Source of the DNA: Ectothiorhodospiraceae bacterium
GTDB lineage: Bacteria > Pseudomonadota > Gammaproteobacteria > HK1
Direction of reading: 5' to 3'
Assembly (NCBI GenBank): GCA_024234875.1
Contig: JACKNM010000002.1
Location: forward strand, 744,001-808,000
Length of the DNA stretch: 64,000 nucleotides
Part shown: one piece after another, positions 33,160 through 42,520 of the stretch
Numbering within the stretch: the stretch's first letter is position 1
How the letters are laid out: every line of letters starts with the position of its first letter
Translations under genes and position numbers: made by a program
The notes under the pieces: generated by a model
What the model saw: the letters and a program-made list of their open reading frames with translations, nothing else
What the model was told of the DNA's origin: nothing
Databases searched by the model: none

Positions 33160-35592
33160 ATGAGCCGCGGCAAGGAGCGCCGCGCCGCGGCTGCCGCCGA
33201 GCGCGCCCGGGCGCTGCTCGAGGAGGGCCTCGCACACCACCGCGCGGGGCGACTGGAGCCGGCCCGAATCGCCTACGAGGGCGTGCTGGCGCGCGATCCA
33301 CGCCACGCCGAGGCGACCGGCTACCTCGGAATCCTCGCCCATCAGAGCGGCGACCTCGCCGGCGCGGAACGTCACCTGCGCCGCGCGGTGGCGCTGCGCC
33401 CGAGCGAGGCGGCGAACCACGACAATCTCGGCGCGTTGCTGGAGGCGAGGGGCGAGCTCGAGGCGGCGCTCGCCTGCTACGCGCGCGCGGAGGGCCTCGA
33501 GCCCGGCGTCGCAGACCGTGCATTCAACGTCGCCATCGTGCTCGAGCGGCTCGGGCGGGCGGACGAGGCGATCGCATCGTGCCGCCGCGCGAGCACCCTC
33601 GCGCCGGGTGACGCCGAGGTCCTGGTCAAGCTCGGAAACCTGCTTCGCCACGCCGGCCGCGCGACGGAGGCCGAGCCGGCCTTCCGCGGGGCGCTGGCAG
33701 TGCGCCCGAACGCCCCCGGCGCGCTGAACGGGCTCGGCATCGCGCTGACGACGCTCGGTCGCCACCCCGAGGCGGTGCGGATCTTGCGCGACGCGGTCGC
33801 GGCCAGCCCGAGCGACGGCCGCGTGCAGCAGAACCTCGGCAACGCGCTGCGTGCGGCCGGTGCGCACGACGACGCCATGACCGCCTACCGGCGCGCCGCC
33901 ACCCTGCAGCCGGGCGCGGTGGAGCCCCTCCACAGCCTGGGCGCCGCCGCGTTGGAGGCGGGACGACCGGACCTCGCGCTCGCCGCCTGGCTCGACGCGG
34001 TGGAGCTCGCACCGCGCACCCACGCGGTGCACCGCGCGCTCGAGGATCTACTGCGCCGAGCCGAGCCTGCGACCTACGAGCCACGCCTCGCGCGCTTCGT
34101 CGAGCGGGTGCTCGCCGACGACCACGGCACCGCCCAGCACGTCGCCCGCGTCGCCGCCGCCACCGTCGTGCTGAGGCACCGACTCGAGCCCGCCGATCCC
34201 CCGCCGGCGGACCGGCTGGCGGCAGCGGTCGAGGCGCTGGCCGCCGACCGCCTGGCCCTCGCGCTGCTCGCGCGGACGGTCAACGAGCACGCGACCCTCG
34301 AGGCCTGGCTGGTCGAGATCCGCGGCTGGCTCGCGTGCCCCCCGAGCGGCGACTCGGCGCTCACGGACGCGCACCTCGCGCTGGCGGTGGCGATTGCCCG
34401 CCAGTGTCACCACAACGAGCACGTGTGGCGTCTCGACGAGCGCGACGCCGCGTTCGCCGGGCGGCTGGCGGAGCGACTCGGCCGACTCGCGGCCGCGAGC
34501 GCGGGCGCGATGACACCGTCGCTCGAGGCAGCCTTCGTACGCGCCGCGATGCTCACCCCGCCCGACCGCCTCGACTGCGCCGAGCGCCTGCGCGCCATCG
34601 ATCCAGAGCAGTGGAGCCCGGCGCTTCGCGATCTCGTCCGCGTCACCCTCCACGAGCCGGCCGAGGAACGCGCGCGGGGCGCCGCGCTGCCGTCACTCAC
34701 GGAGGTCGACGAGGCCCGCTCCGGCGTGGTGCGCGACCAGTACGAGGAGAGCCCGTATCCGCGCTGGCTCGACCCACCGATGGTGGCCGACGAGGACTAC
34801 CGCGCCTGGCTCGGCGCACGCTTCCCCGGGGCCGAGCTTCCGGAGCGCCTCGGCGGACCGGTCGACGTGCTGGTTGCCGGCTGCGGCACCGGCAACGAGG
34901 CCATCGCCATCGCTCGCGCGCGGCGCACCGCGCGCATCCTCGGCGTCGACCTGAGCCGGGCGAGCCTCGGCTACGCGGCGCGCATGGCGCAGCGTCTCGG
35001 CGTCGACAACCTCGAGCTCGCACAGGCCGACATCATGCACCTCGAGGCGCTCGGGCGACGCTTCGACGTGATCGAGTCGAGCGGTGTGCTGCACCACATG
35101 GACGACCCGACCGCCGGCTGGGGCGTGCTCGCGCGCTGCCTGCACCCGGGCGGCGTCGTCAAGACCGCGTTCTACAGTCGGCGTGCGCGCGACCCGGTGC
35201 GGCGCGCGCGCGCCCTGGTCTCGGAGCTCGGTCTCCCCGCGAGCATCGAGGGTGTGCGCACATTGCGAGCGCGGCTGCTGCGCGAGGGCGCCGACGGGCC
35301 GCTCGCCGAGCTGCTGGCGAGCCCGGACCTGTGGAGCGCGAGCGGTTGCCGCGATCTGCTGTTCCATCCCCGCGAGCACGAGTACGACCTCGGCGAGCTC
35401 TGCCGGATGGCGGTCGAGATCGGCCTGCGCCCGCTCGGCCTCGAGGTCGCCGACCCGAGCGTGCGGACCGCCTACCGCGCCTTCGCGCCGGACGATGCGA
35501 CCGGCAACGATCTCGACGCCTGGGAGCGCTTCGAGGTGGCGAATCCTCGCGCCTTCACCGGGATGTACGTGCTGTGGTGCCAGCGGGTGTGA
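33160..35592 (+). CDS. TPR-repeat protein fused to a class I SAM methyltransferase
   Basis: 810 residues. Residues ~15-290 are eight or more tetratricopeptide repeats (GYLGILAHQSGDLAGAERHLRRAVALRP, LGNLLRHAGRATEAEPAFRGALAVRP and similar). A middle Ala-rich helical linker follows, then DQYEESPYPRWLDPP and a methyltransferase domain with motif I VDVLVAGCGTGNEAIAIA from residue 568, motif II-like ILGVDLSRASLGYA and VIESSGVLHHMDDP. The YEESPYPRW segment is typical of methyltransferases linked to TPR glycosyl/protein modification systems. The acceptor is unknown. Starts 34 bases after the PanE-like gene. Confidence 0.88.
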   Translation: MSRGKERRAAAAAERARALLEEGLAHHRAGRLEPARIAYEGVLARDPRHAEATGYLGILAHQSGDLAGAERHLRRAVALRPSEAANHDNLGALLEARGELEAALACYARAEGLEPGVADRAFNVAIVLERLGRADEAIASCRRASTLAPGDAEVLVKLGNLLRHAGRATEAEPAFRGALAVRPNAPGALNGLGIALTTLGRHPEAVRILRDAVAASPSDGRVQQNLGNALRAAGAHDDAMTAYRRAATLQPGAVEPLHSLGAAALEAGRPDLALAAWLDAVELAPRTHAVHRALEDLLRRAEPATYEPRLARFVERVLADDHGTAQHVARVAAATVVLRHRLEPADPPPADRLAAAVEALAADRLALALLARTVNEHATLEAWLVEIRGWLACPPSGDSALTDAHLALAVAIARQCHHNEHVWRLDERDAAFAGRLAERLGRLAAASAGAMTPSLEAAFVRAAMLTPPDRLDCAERLRAIDPEQWSPALRDLVRVTLHEPAEERARGAALPSLTEVDEARSGVVRDQYEESPYPRWLDPPMVADEDYRAWLGARFPGAELPERLGGPVDVLVAGCGTGNEAIAIARARRTARILGVDLSRASLGYAARMAQRLGVDNLELAQADIMHLEALGRRFDVIESSGVLHHMDDPTAGWGVLARCLHPGGVVKTAFYSRRARDPVRRARALVSELGLPASIEGVRTLRARLLREGADGPLAELLASPDLWSASGCRDLLFHPREHEYDLGELCRMAVEIGLRPLGLEVADPSVRTAYRAFAPDDATGNDLDAWERFEVANPRAFTGMYVLWCQRV

Positions 35593-35632
35593 CGCCCATG
35601 CCACGCCCCGGGCCGGCCACCGGGGGCCGCCC

Positions 35633-36733
35633 CTACGAGCCCTCGACCCGATACGCGCGAATCACGTCCGGATCCGGCTCGACCCCGAGGCCCGGTCCGT
35701 CCGGGACGCGGAAGTGGCCGTCGACGGCGTCGATCCAGTCGCCGTAGAGCGACCCTTCGGGCTGCAGGTAGAAGCGCTCGATCAGGCTCTCCTCCGGCAA
35801 TGCCGCTGCCACCTGGAGGGTCGCCAGGAAGCCGGGGCCGAAGTAAGGCGAGTGCGGCATCAGACTCACCCCGCGGGCGCGGACGAGCGCGGCGATGCGC
35901 ATCATCTCGGTGATCCCACCGACCTTGGTCACGCTCGGCTGGGCGAAGGTCACCGCCTCGGCCGCGAGCATCTTCTCGAACTCGTAGGCGGTGCAGGCGT
36001 TCTCACCGGCCGCGATCGGCAGACCACTCTCGGCCCGCAGCCGTGCCAGCGCCGCGAAGTCCTCCGGCGGGAAGATCGGCTCCTCGAGCCAGTAGGGGTC
36101 GTAGTCCTCGAATAGCCGGGCGTGCGCCAGCGCCTCGGTCGGGGTCCATGGGCAGTTGGTGTCGATCATCATCGGCACCCCCGGTCCAAGCGCGTCGCGC
36201 GCCGCCTCGATCTCCGGCTCACGGGTCTCGTGGAGCTTCACGTGGCGGAAGCCGTCCGCGAGCGCGGCGGCGCAGCGCTCGGCCACCACCTCCGGAACCC
36301 GGTAGCGGAACAGGCTCGCGTAGGCGGGGATCCGGTTGCGCACCGCGCCGCCGAGCAATCGGTGCAGGGGCATGCCCGCGGCCTTGCCGGCGAGATCCCA
36401 CAGCGCGATGTCGAGCCCGGAGAGCGCGAACATCGTGATCCCGTAGCGGCCGAACAGGTGCAGCGCCTGCTGGAGCCGGCGCGCGATGCCCGCGATGTCC
36501 CCGGCGTCCTGGCCGATGACGCCGGGCGCGACCATGTCGTCGACGGCCGCCCGCACCGCGCGCATGCAGTTGTAGCTGAAGGCATCGCCCCAGCCGACCA
36601 GACCGTCCTCGGTCTCCACGCGCACCAGCAGCACGTTGAGCTTGCGCCAGTCCGAGCCCTCGAAGCCCGGGGTGCTCGCCCCGGCATCGAACGGCACGCT
36701 GAGGGGGATGGACTCGACTCGGGCGATCTTCAT
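35633..36733 (-). CDS. Mandelate racemase/muconate lactonizing enzyme family protein
   Basis: 366 residues, enolase superfamily. Mg-binding residues appear as Asp in MMIDTNCPW, Glu in YWLEEPIF and Glu in IAAGENACT; the acid/base Lys is in HVKLHETREP and the His in LMPHSPYFGPG, giving a mandelate-racemase-like set. Reactions in the group: proton abstraction alpha to a carboxylate, usually acid-sugar dehydration or racemisation. It is convergent with the TPR-methyltransferase and divergent from the acyl-CoA ligase. Confidence 0.92.
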   Translation of the reverse strand: MKIARVESIPLSVPFDAGASTPGFEGSDWRKLNVLLVRVETEDGLVGWGDAFSYNCMRAVRAAVDDMVAPGVIGQDAGDIAGIARRLQQALHLFGRYGITMFALSGLDIALWDLAGKAAGMPLHRLLGGAVRNRIPAYASLFRYRVPEVVAERCAAALADGFRHVKLHETREPEIEAARDALGPGVPMMIDTNCPWTPTEALAHARLFEDYDPYWLEEPIFPPEDFAALARLRAESGLPIAAGENACTAYEFEKMLAAEAVTFAQPSVTKVGGITEMMRIAALVRARGVSLMPHSPYFGPGFLATLQVAAALPEESLIERFYLQPEGSLYGDWIDAVDGHFRVPDGPGLGVEPDPDVIRAYRVEGS

Positions 36734-37003
36734 CGGTGCACTCCGGGCTCGTCAGCTCGGCCAGCACGATACCGAGGTCGCCACCGCGCCGACAATTCGC
36801 CCGCACGCGGGGGCAATGCGGCACATGGCCGCGGTGGGTCCGCGGCCCGAAATTGCGTATCGTTGGACGTCTCGAACGGAGTCAGTCGCGATGCGCACCA
36901 CGCCTGAGGTCGACCCCCGTCACCGTCGACGGGACCTCGACGACCCCGAGAGCGGACACCACGGGGCCGCGCCCCGGCTGCGCGCTCCGGGAGACGGCGC
37001 GCC

Positions 37004-38560
37004 ATGAGCCGGCCGACGGCGACCGGCACCACCCGGATCCGCAGCGGCGACCGGGTGGCCGAGATGTCCGACGTTCGTGCCCGCGCCTTGCGCGCCGCCG
37101 GCGGGATCGTGGCGCTGGGGGCGAGGCCCGGCGACCGGGTCGCGGTGCTGATGCGAAACGACATCGCCTCGTTCGAGATCGCGTCCGCCACGCGCCTCAG
37201 CGGCACCTGGATGGTTCCCATCAACTGGCACTTCCACCCCGAGGAGGTGCGCTACGTGCTGGAGGATTCCGGGGCGCGCATCTTGCTCGGCCACGGCGAC
37301 CTGCTCGCTCGCTGCCTCGCCTGCGACGGCATCCCGCAGGGCACGACACTGCTCGGGGTGCCGACGCCGCCGGAGATCGCGGCGGCCTACGGCGTGTCGT
37401 CCGACCAGGCGGCTCTCCCGCCCGGAGCGACCGACTGGGCCACCTGGGTCGACGCGCAGACGCCGCTCGCCGACCCCGTCGTGCCCCCCGGCAGCACCAT
37501 GCTCTACACCTCCGGCACCACCGGGCGCCCGAAGGGCGTGCGGCGCGAGCCGATGGACGACGCCCCCCTGCTCGACTTCTACCACCACCTGTCGGGCGTG
37601 TTCGGCATCCGTGCCGGGATGCGCACGGTGATGACCGGCCCGCTCTACCACAGCGCGCCGCTCGCCTACGCCCAGGTCGGCCTGCGTCTCGGCTGCGACA
37701 TGCTGCTGATGCCGCGCTTCGACGCCGAGGGTTTCCTCGCCCTGGTCGAGCGCGAGCGCATCACCCACTGCCATCTGGTGCCGACCATGCTGGTGCGCCT
37801 GCTGCGCCTGCCGTTGGAGGTGCGAGACCGATACGACGTGTCGTCGCTCGAGTCGGTGACCCACGGCGCCGCGCCGTGCCCGCCGGAGGTCAAGCGGGCG
37901 ATCATCGAATGGTGGGGACCGATCCTGCGCGAGTACTACGGCTCCACCGAGTGCTCGCTGATCGCGTCGGCGTCGAGCGCCGAGTGGCTGGCCCGCCCGG
38001 GGACCGTCGGCCTGCCCTCGCCCGGCGCGCGGGTGGAGGTCCGTGACGAGGACGGCCGACCGGTGTCGGCCGGAACGCTCGGCGAGATCTGGGTCCGCCT
38101 CGCCCAGGCCCCGGACTTCACCTACCACAATCGGGACGATGCCAGGCGGGAGATGGAGCACGACGGGCTGCTCGCCACCGGCGACCTCGGCAGCCTCGAT
38201 TCCGACGGCTACATCTACGTCCAGGACCGAAAGAAGGACATGGTGATCTCGGGCGGGGTCAACATCTACCCGGCCGAGGTCGAGGCAGTGCTCGCCGGTC
38301 ACCCCGAGGTGCGCGATTGCGCGGTGTTCGGCATCCCCGACGAGGAGTATGGCGAGTCGCTCGCCTGCGCCATCGAGCGCGAGCCAGGCTCGACACTCGA
38401 CGCCGACACCGTGCGCGACTGGCTGCGTGGCCGGCTCGCGAGTTACAAGGTGCCGCGCGTCGTCGCCTTCCACGACGCGCTGCCGCGACTCGACAACGGC
38501 AAGATCTACAAGACCGGGCTGCGCGAGCCGTACTGGCGCGACGCGCGGCGGCGGATATAG
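37004..38560 (+). CDS. Acyl-CoA synthetase, AMP-binding (ANL) family
   Basis: 518 residues. P-loop YTSGTTGRPKG at about residue 168, the core YYGSTECS near 312, the A8 hinge DRKKDMVISGGVNIYPAEVE and the catalytic C-terminal Lys in PRLDNGKIYKTGL are all present, so it should activate a carboxylic acid to its CoA thioester through an acyl-adenylate. Substrate not predictable. First gene of a co-directional set with acyl-CoA dehydrogenase (16 bases later), APH-fold protein and SDR. GGAG precedes ATG 37004. Confidence 0.93.
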   Translation: MSRPTATGTTRIRSGDRVAEMSDVRARALRAAGGIVALGARPGDRVAVLMRNDIASFEIASATRLSGTWMVPINWHFHPEEVRYVLEDSGARILLGHGDLLARCLACDGIPQGTTLLGVPTPPEIAAAYGVSSDQAALPPGATDWATWVDAQTPLADPVVPPGSTMLYTSGTTGRPKGVRREPMDDAPLLDFYHHLSGVFGIRAGMRTVMTGPLYHSAPLAYAQVGLRLGCDMLLMPRFDAEGFLALVERERITHCHLVPTMLVRLLRLPLEVRDRYDVSSLESVTHGAAPCPPEVKRAIIEWWGPILREYYGSTECSLIASASSAEWLARPGTVGLPSPGARVEVRDEDGRPVSAGTLGEIWVRLAQAPDFTYHNRDDARREMEHDGLLATGDLGSLDSDGYIYVQDRKKDMVISGGVNIYPAEVEAVLAGHPEVRDCAVFGIPDEEYGESLACAIEREPGSTLDADTVRDWLRGRLASYKVPRVVAFHDALPRLDNGKIYKTGLREPYWRDARRRI

Positions 38561-38576
38561 CGATTCAGGGGTTCAG

Positions 38577-39821
<1,245 letters not shown>

Positions 39822-39825
39822 TTCG

Positions 39826-40902
39826 ATGAGCGAGCCGATACGCGAGCCGGAGCTGATCCCGCCACGAGCGGACGAGCAGCTCGAAGTCACCAGGCTCGAG
39901 CCGTGGCTGCGTGCGCGGCTGCCGGCGACCGACGGGCCGCTCGAGGTGGCGCAATTCGCCGGTGGGCGGGCGAACCTCACCTACCTGCTGCGTTTCGGCG
40001 TCCACGAGTACGTGCTGCGACGCCCGCCGCTCGGGCCGGTCGCGCCCGGAGCGCACGACATGGGGCGCGAGCACCGGGTGCTGTCGCGCCTCGCCCCGCA
40101 CTTCGCGCTGGCGCCGCACTGCCACCTCCACTGCGACGACGAGTCGTTGATCGGTGCCCCGTTCCAGGTGATGGAGCGCCGGCACGGCCGGGTGTTGCGC
40201 AAGCCGCTGCCGGCCGACGTCGCCACCCGCCCGGAGATCTGCCGGCGCGTCGGCGAGATGCTGGTCGACGCGCTGGCCGCGCTGCATCGGGTCGACCGCG
40301 TGGCGGCCGGGCTCGAGGATCTCGGTCGCCCCGAGGGATTCGTCGCCCGCCAGCTCGCCGGCTGGACCAGGCGCTGGCATGGCGCCGCGCACGAGGAGAA
40401 CCGGGAGATGCTGGCACTGGTCACCTGGCTCGAGCGCGGCACACCGGACTCGACACGGGTGGCGCTGCTCCACAACGACTACAAGCTCGACAACGTCATG
40501 GTCGCGGCCGATGACCCGGGCCGCGCGGTCGCGATCCTCGACTGGGACATGTGCACCACCGGCGACCCGCTGATGGACGTCGGCTACCTGCTCAACCAGT
40601 GGGTCGAGCCGGGCGACCCGCCACGCTGGATCGAGGACTCGGCCACCCCCACCGCCACCCCCGGGTTCCCGAGCCGGGCCGAGGCGATCGCGCGCTACGC
40701 CGACGCGACCGGCATCGAGGTCGGAGCCATCGACTGGTACCACGCCTTCGCGGCGATGAAGTTCGCGGTCATCATCCAGCAGATCTTCATCCGCTATCAC
40801 CGCGGCCAGACCCGCGACGAGCGCTTCGCCCACTACGACGAGCGGGCGCGGTCGTTCGTGCGCAAGGGCTGCGCGATCGCGGGTCTCGCCGCTCCCGCCT
40901 GA
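39826..40902 (+). CDS. APH-fold phosphotransferase (ACAD10/11 kinase-domain-like)
   Basis: 358 residues. Conserved kinase residues: catalytic HNDYKLDNVMV (Asp of the HxDxxxxN loop) and the metal Asp in AILDWDMCTTGDPLMDVGYLLNQW; the N-terminal FAGGRANLTYLLRF acts as nucleotide loop and RRPPLGPVAPGAHDMGREHRVLSRL follows. This is the APH branch that sits with acyl-CoA dehydrogenases and probably phosphorylates a hydroxyacyl-CoA, not an antibiotic resistance gene. The ATG lies four bases after the acyl-CoA dehydrogenase stop. Confidence 0.92.
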   Translation: MSEPIREPELIPPRADEQLEVTRLEPWLRARLPATDGPLEVAQFAGGRANLTYLLRFGVHEYVLRRPPLGPVAPGAHDMGREHRVLSRLAPHFALAPHCHLHCDDESLIGAPFQVMERRHGRVLRKPLPADVATRPEICRRVGEMLVDALAALHRVDRVAAGLEDLGRPEGFVARQLAGWTRRWHGAAHEENREMLALVTWLERGTPDSTRVALLHNDYKLDNVMVAADDPGRAVAILDWDMCTTGDPLMDVGYLLNQWVEPGDPPRWIEDSATPTATPGFPSRAEAIARYADATGIEVGAIDWYHAFAAMKFAVIIQQIFIRYHRGQTRDERFAHYDERARSFVRKGCAIAGLAAPA

Positions 40903-40935
40903 CATCGCGCCTCGCCGCCCGCCAGGAGCCATCGC

Positions 40936-41736
40936 ATGACCGACGACCTCGACCGCTACCGCCGCCTCTTCGACCTCACCGGCAAGGTCGCCCTGGTCAC
41001 CGGCTCGTCACGCGGCATCGGCCGCGCGGTGGCCGAGGCGCTGGCCGCGGCCGGAGCGCGGGTGGTGGTGTCGAGCCGCAAGCCCGCGGCGTGCGAGGCG
41101 GTGGCGGAGTCGATTCGCGCCGCCGGCGGCGAGGCGACCGCCATCGCCTGCAACGTGTCGCGGGACGACGAGTTGCGCGCGCTGGTGGCCGACGTCGAGG
41201 TCGTCTACGGGGTACCCGACGTGGTGGTGGCGAACGCGGCGGTCAACGTCCACTTCGGACCGATGCTCGACGTCGACGACGCCGCCTACACCAAGATCAT
41301 GGACACCAACGTCCGCGCGACGCTGCACCTCGCGCAACTCACCATCCCGAGCATGGCCGAGCACGGCGGCGGGAGCTTCGTGGTCGTCGCCAGCATCGCC
41401 GGGCTCAAGGGCACCGCGCGAATCGGTACCTATGCGGTGTCGAAGGCGGCGCTGATGCAGCTCGCCCGCAACCTGGCGCTCGAATGGGGCCGCAAGGGCG
41501 TGCGCGTGAATTGCGTCGCGCCGGGTCTGGTCCGCACCGACTTCGCGCGTGCGCTCTGGGAGGACGAGGCACAACACGCGCGGGCGGTGCGCGCATACCC
41601 CATCGGACGCCTCGGCGAGCCCGAGGACGTGGCCGGAGCCGTCCTGTTCCTGGCCGCCCCGGCCGGCGCCTGGATCACCGGCCAGACGTTGGTGGTCGAC
41701 GGCGGCACGACCATCGCGAGCGGGGAGTACAGCTGA
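40936..41736 (+). CDS. Classical SDR oxidoreductase
   Basis: 266 residues. TGSSRGIG cofactor motif, NAAV (variant of NNAG), the Ser/Tyr/Lys set in VVASIAGLKG and YAVSKAALMQL, and DGGTTIASGEY at the C terminus. SSRKPAA after beta2 (Arg) suggests NADP(H). It is the last gene of the ligase-ACAD-APH set, 33 bases after the APH gene, and probably acts on a hydroxyacyl-CoA or derived alcohol. CAGGAG precedes ATG 40936. Confidence 0.93.
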   Translation: MTDDLDRYRRLFDLTGKVALVTGSSRGIGRAVAEALAAAGARVVVSSRKPAACEAVAESIRAAGGEATAIACNVSRDDELRALVADVEVVYGVPDVVVANAAVNVHFGPMLDVDDAAYTKIMDTNVRATLHLAQLTIPSMAEHGGGSFVVVASIAGLKGTARIGTYAVSKAALMQLARNLALEWGRKGVRVNCVAPGLVRTDFARALWEDEAQHARAVRAYPIGRLGEPEDVAGAVLFLAAPAGAWITGQTLVVDGGTTIASGEYS

Positions 41737-41749
41737 CGCCTCGACACGC

Positions 41750-41838
41750 GGCCCGCTCACGCGGGCCCCGGCTCAGCGACCGGTGCGGCCGCCCCGGTCC
41801 CTGAGCCAGGCCGAGCGCGTCGCGCCAGCGACGCGCTC
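41750..41838. terminator. Array of three GC-rich hairpins between convergent genes
   Basis: Three stems follow each other between the SDR stop (41736) and the dps stop (41894). First, 41750-41767: GGCCCGC-TCAC-GCGGGCC. Second, 41770-41807: GGCTCAG/CTGAGCC with inner ACCGG/CCGGT. Third, 41813-41838: an 11-bp perfect stem GAGCGCGTCGC with loop GCCA. No U-tracts. Placement suggests a bidirectional termination or REP-like region; the following CCCTGAGC-AACC-GTCGAGGGG resembles dispersed palindromes common in proteobacterial genomes. Confidence 0.5.
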
Positions 41839-41893
41839 GAGGCCGGAGCCTGCCCTGAGCAACCGTCGAGGGGTCGAGGGGCCCGCCCCGACG

Positions 41894-42367
41894 TCAGCCC
41901 TGATGGGCCTCCACCATCCACAGCAGCTTGTCGGCGCCCTTGACGACCCCGGTGAAGAGGTCGGCGGTCACCGCGTCACCGGCGCGATCAGCGGTCTCGA
42001 TCGCGGCGCGGCTCTCGCGCGCGAAGGTCGCGAGCGAGCCGGCCAGCGCGTCGACGTGGGCCTCGCCGCCGTTCGCATCCCGCGGGTAGGGCGCGATGAC
42101 GCTCGCCTCGGCCGCCGCCTCGACGGTCCCGACCGCCGGCACCCCGAGGGCCACCGCGCGCTCGGCGATGTCGTCGACATAGGTGCCGACCTCGGCGTGG
42201 ACCTGATCGAACAGCGCGTGCAGGCCGGTGAAGCCCGGGCCACGCACGTTCCAGTGCGCCTGCTTGGCGTGGGAGGCGAGGACCACGGCGTCGGCGAGCC
42301 GGGCGTTGAGCAGATCACCCATCTCACGGCGGACGTTGTGCGAGAGGTCGTTACGAGTCGCGTACAT
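41894..42367 (-). CDS. dps: Dps DNA-protection ferritin-like protein
   Basis: 157 residues. Ferroxidase ligands match Escherichia coli Dps with the same spacing: His38, His50, Asp54, Asp65 and Glu69 in KQAHWNVRGPGFTGLHALFDQ and TYVDDIAERA. Dodecamers store iron and scavenge peroxide, and many bind DNA; the N-terminal MYATRNDLSHNVRRE is short with a few basic residues. The upstream region contains an OxyR-like operator abutting a -35 (42439-42504), so peroxide induction is expected. ATG at 42367 fits the homologue length. Confidence 0.95.
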   Translation of the reverse strand: MYATRNDLSHNVRREMGDLLNARLADAVVLASHAKQAHWNVRGPGFTGLHALFDQVHAEVGTYVDDIAERAVALGVPAVGTVEAAAEASVIAPYPRDANGGEAHVDALAGSLATFARESRAAIETADRAGDAVTADLFTGVVKGADKLLWMVEAHQG

Positions 42368-42438
42368 GAGCGTTGCCTCCGATTCGTGGCTGGTGTCGTC
42401 GCGTGCCTCGATTGCTCGAAACTCGCTGCACGGGCCGA

Positions 42439-42467
42439 ATAGTAGGCAACCCCTATTGAAAGATGAA
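42439..42467 (-). promoter_or_regulatory. dps promoter (-35 and -10)
   Basis: On the minus strand TACTAT (42444-42439) is a good -10, spaced by 17 bases from TTCATC (42467-42462), a poor -35 as expected for an activator-dependent promoter. The predicted transcript would start near 42432, about 65 bases before the dps ATG at 42367. Confidence 0.5.
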
Positions 42468-42504
42468 ATCGAACGTTCTTACGAATTCAATAGTTTTTCT
42501 CTAT
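42468..42504. promoter_or_regulatory. OxyR-type operator upstream of dps
   Basis: The site reads ATCG-N7-TTAC-N7-ATAG-N7-CTAT across 42468-42504, against the OxyR consensus ATAG-N7-CTAT-N7-ATAG-N7-CTAT. The downstream (plus strand) half-site is perfect, the upstream half matches 5 of 8 bases. The whole patch is strikingly AT-rich for this genome. It directly abuts the -35 of the dps promoter, where OxyR activates. The encoding oxyR gene is not in the window. Confidence 0.6.
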
Positions 42505-42520
42505 CGCAAAGCTCTGACCG

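Noticed and set aside
39826..40902. APH-fold gene as an aminoglycoside resistance determinant
   Set aside because: It sits four bases after an acyl-CoA dehydrogenase and matches the ACAD-linked branch; no resistance context.
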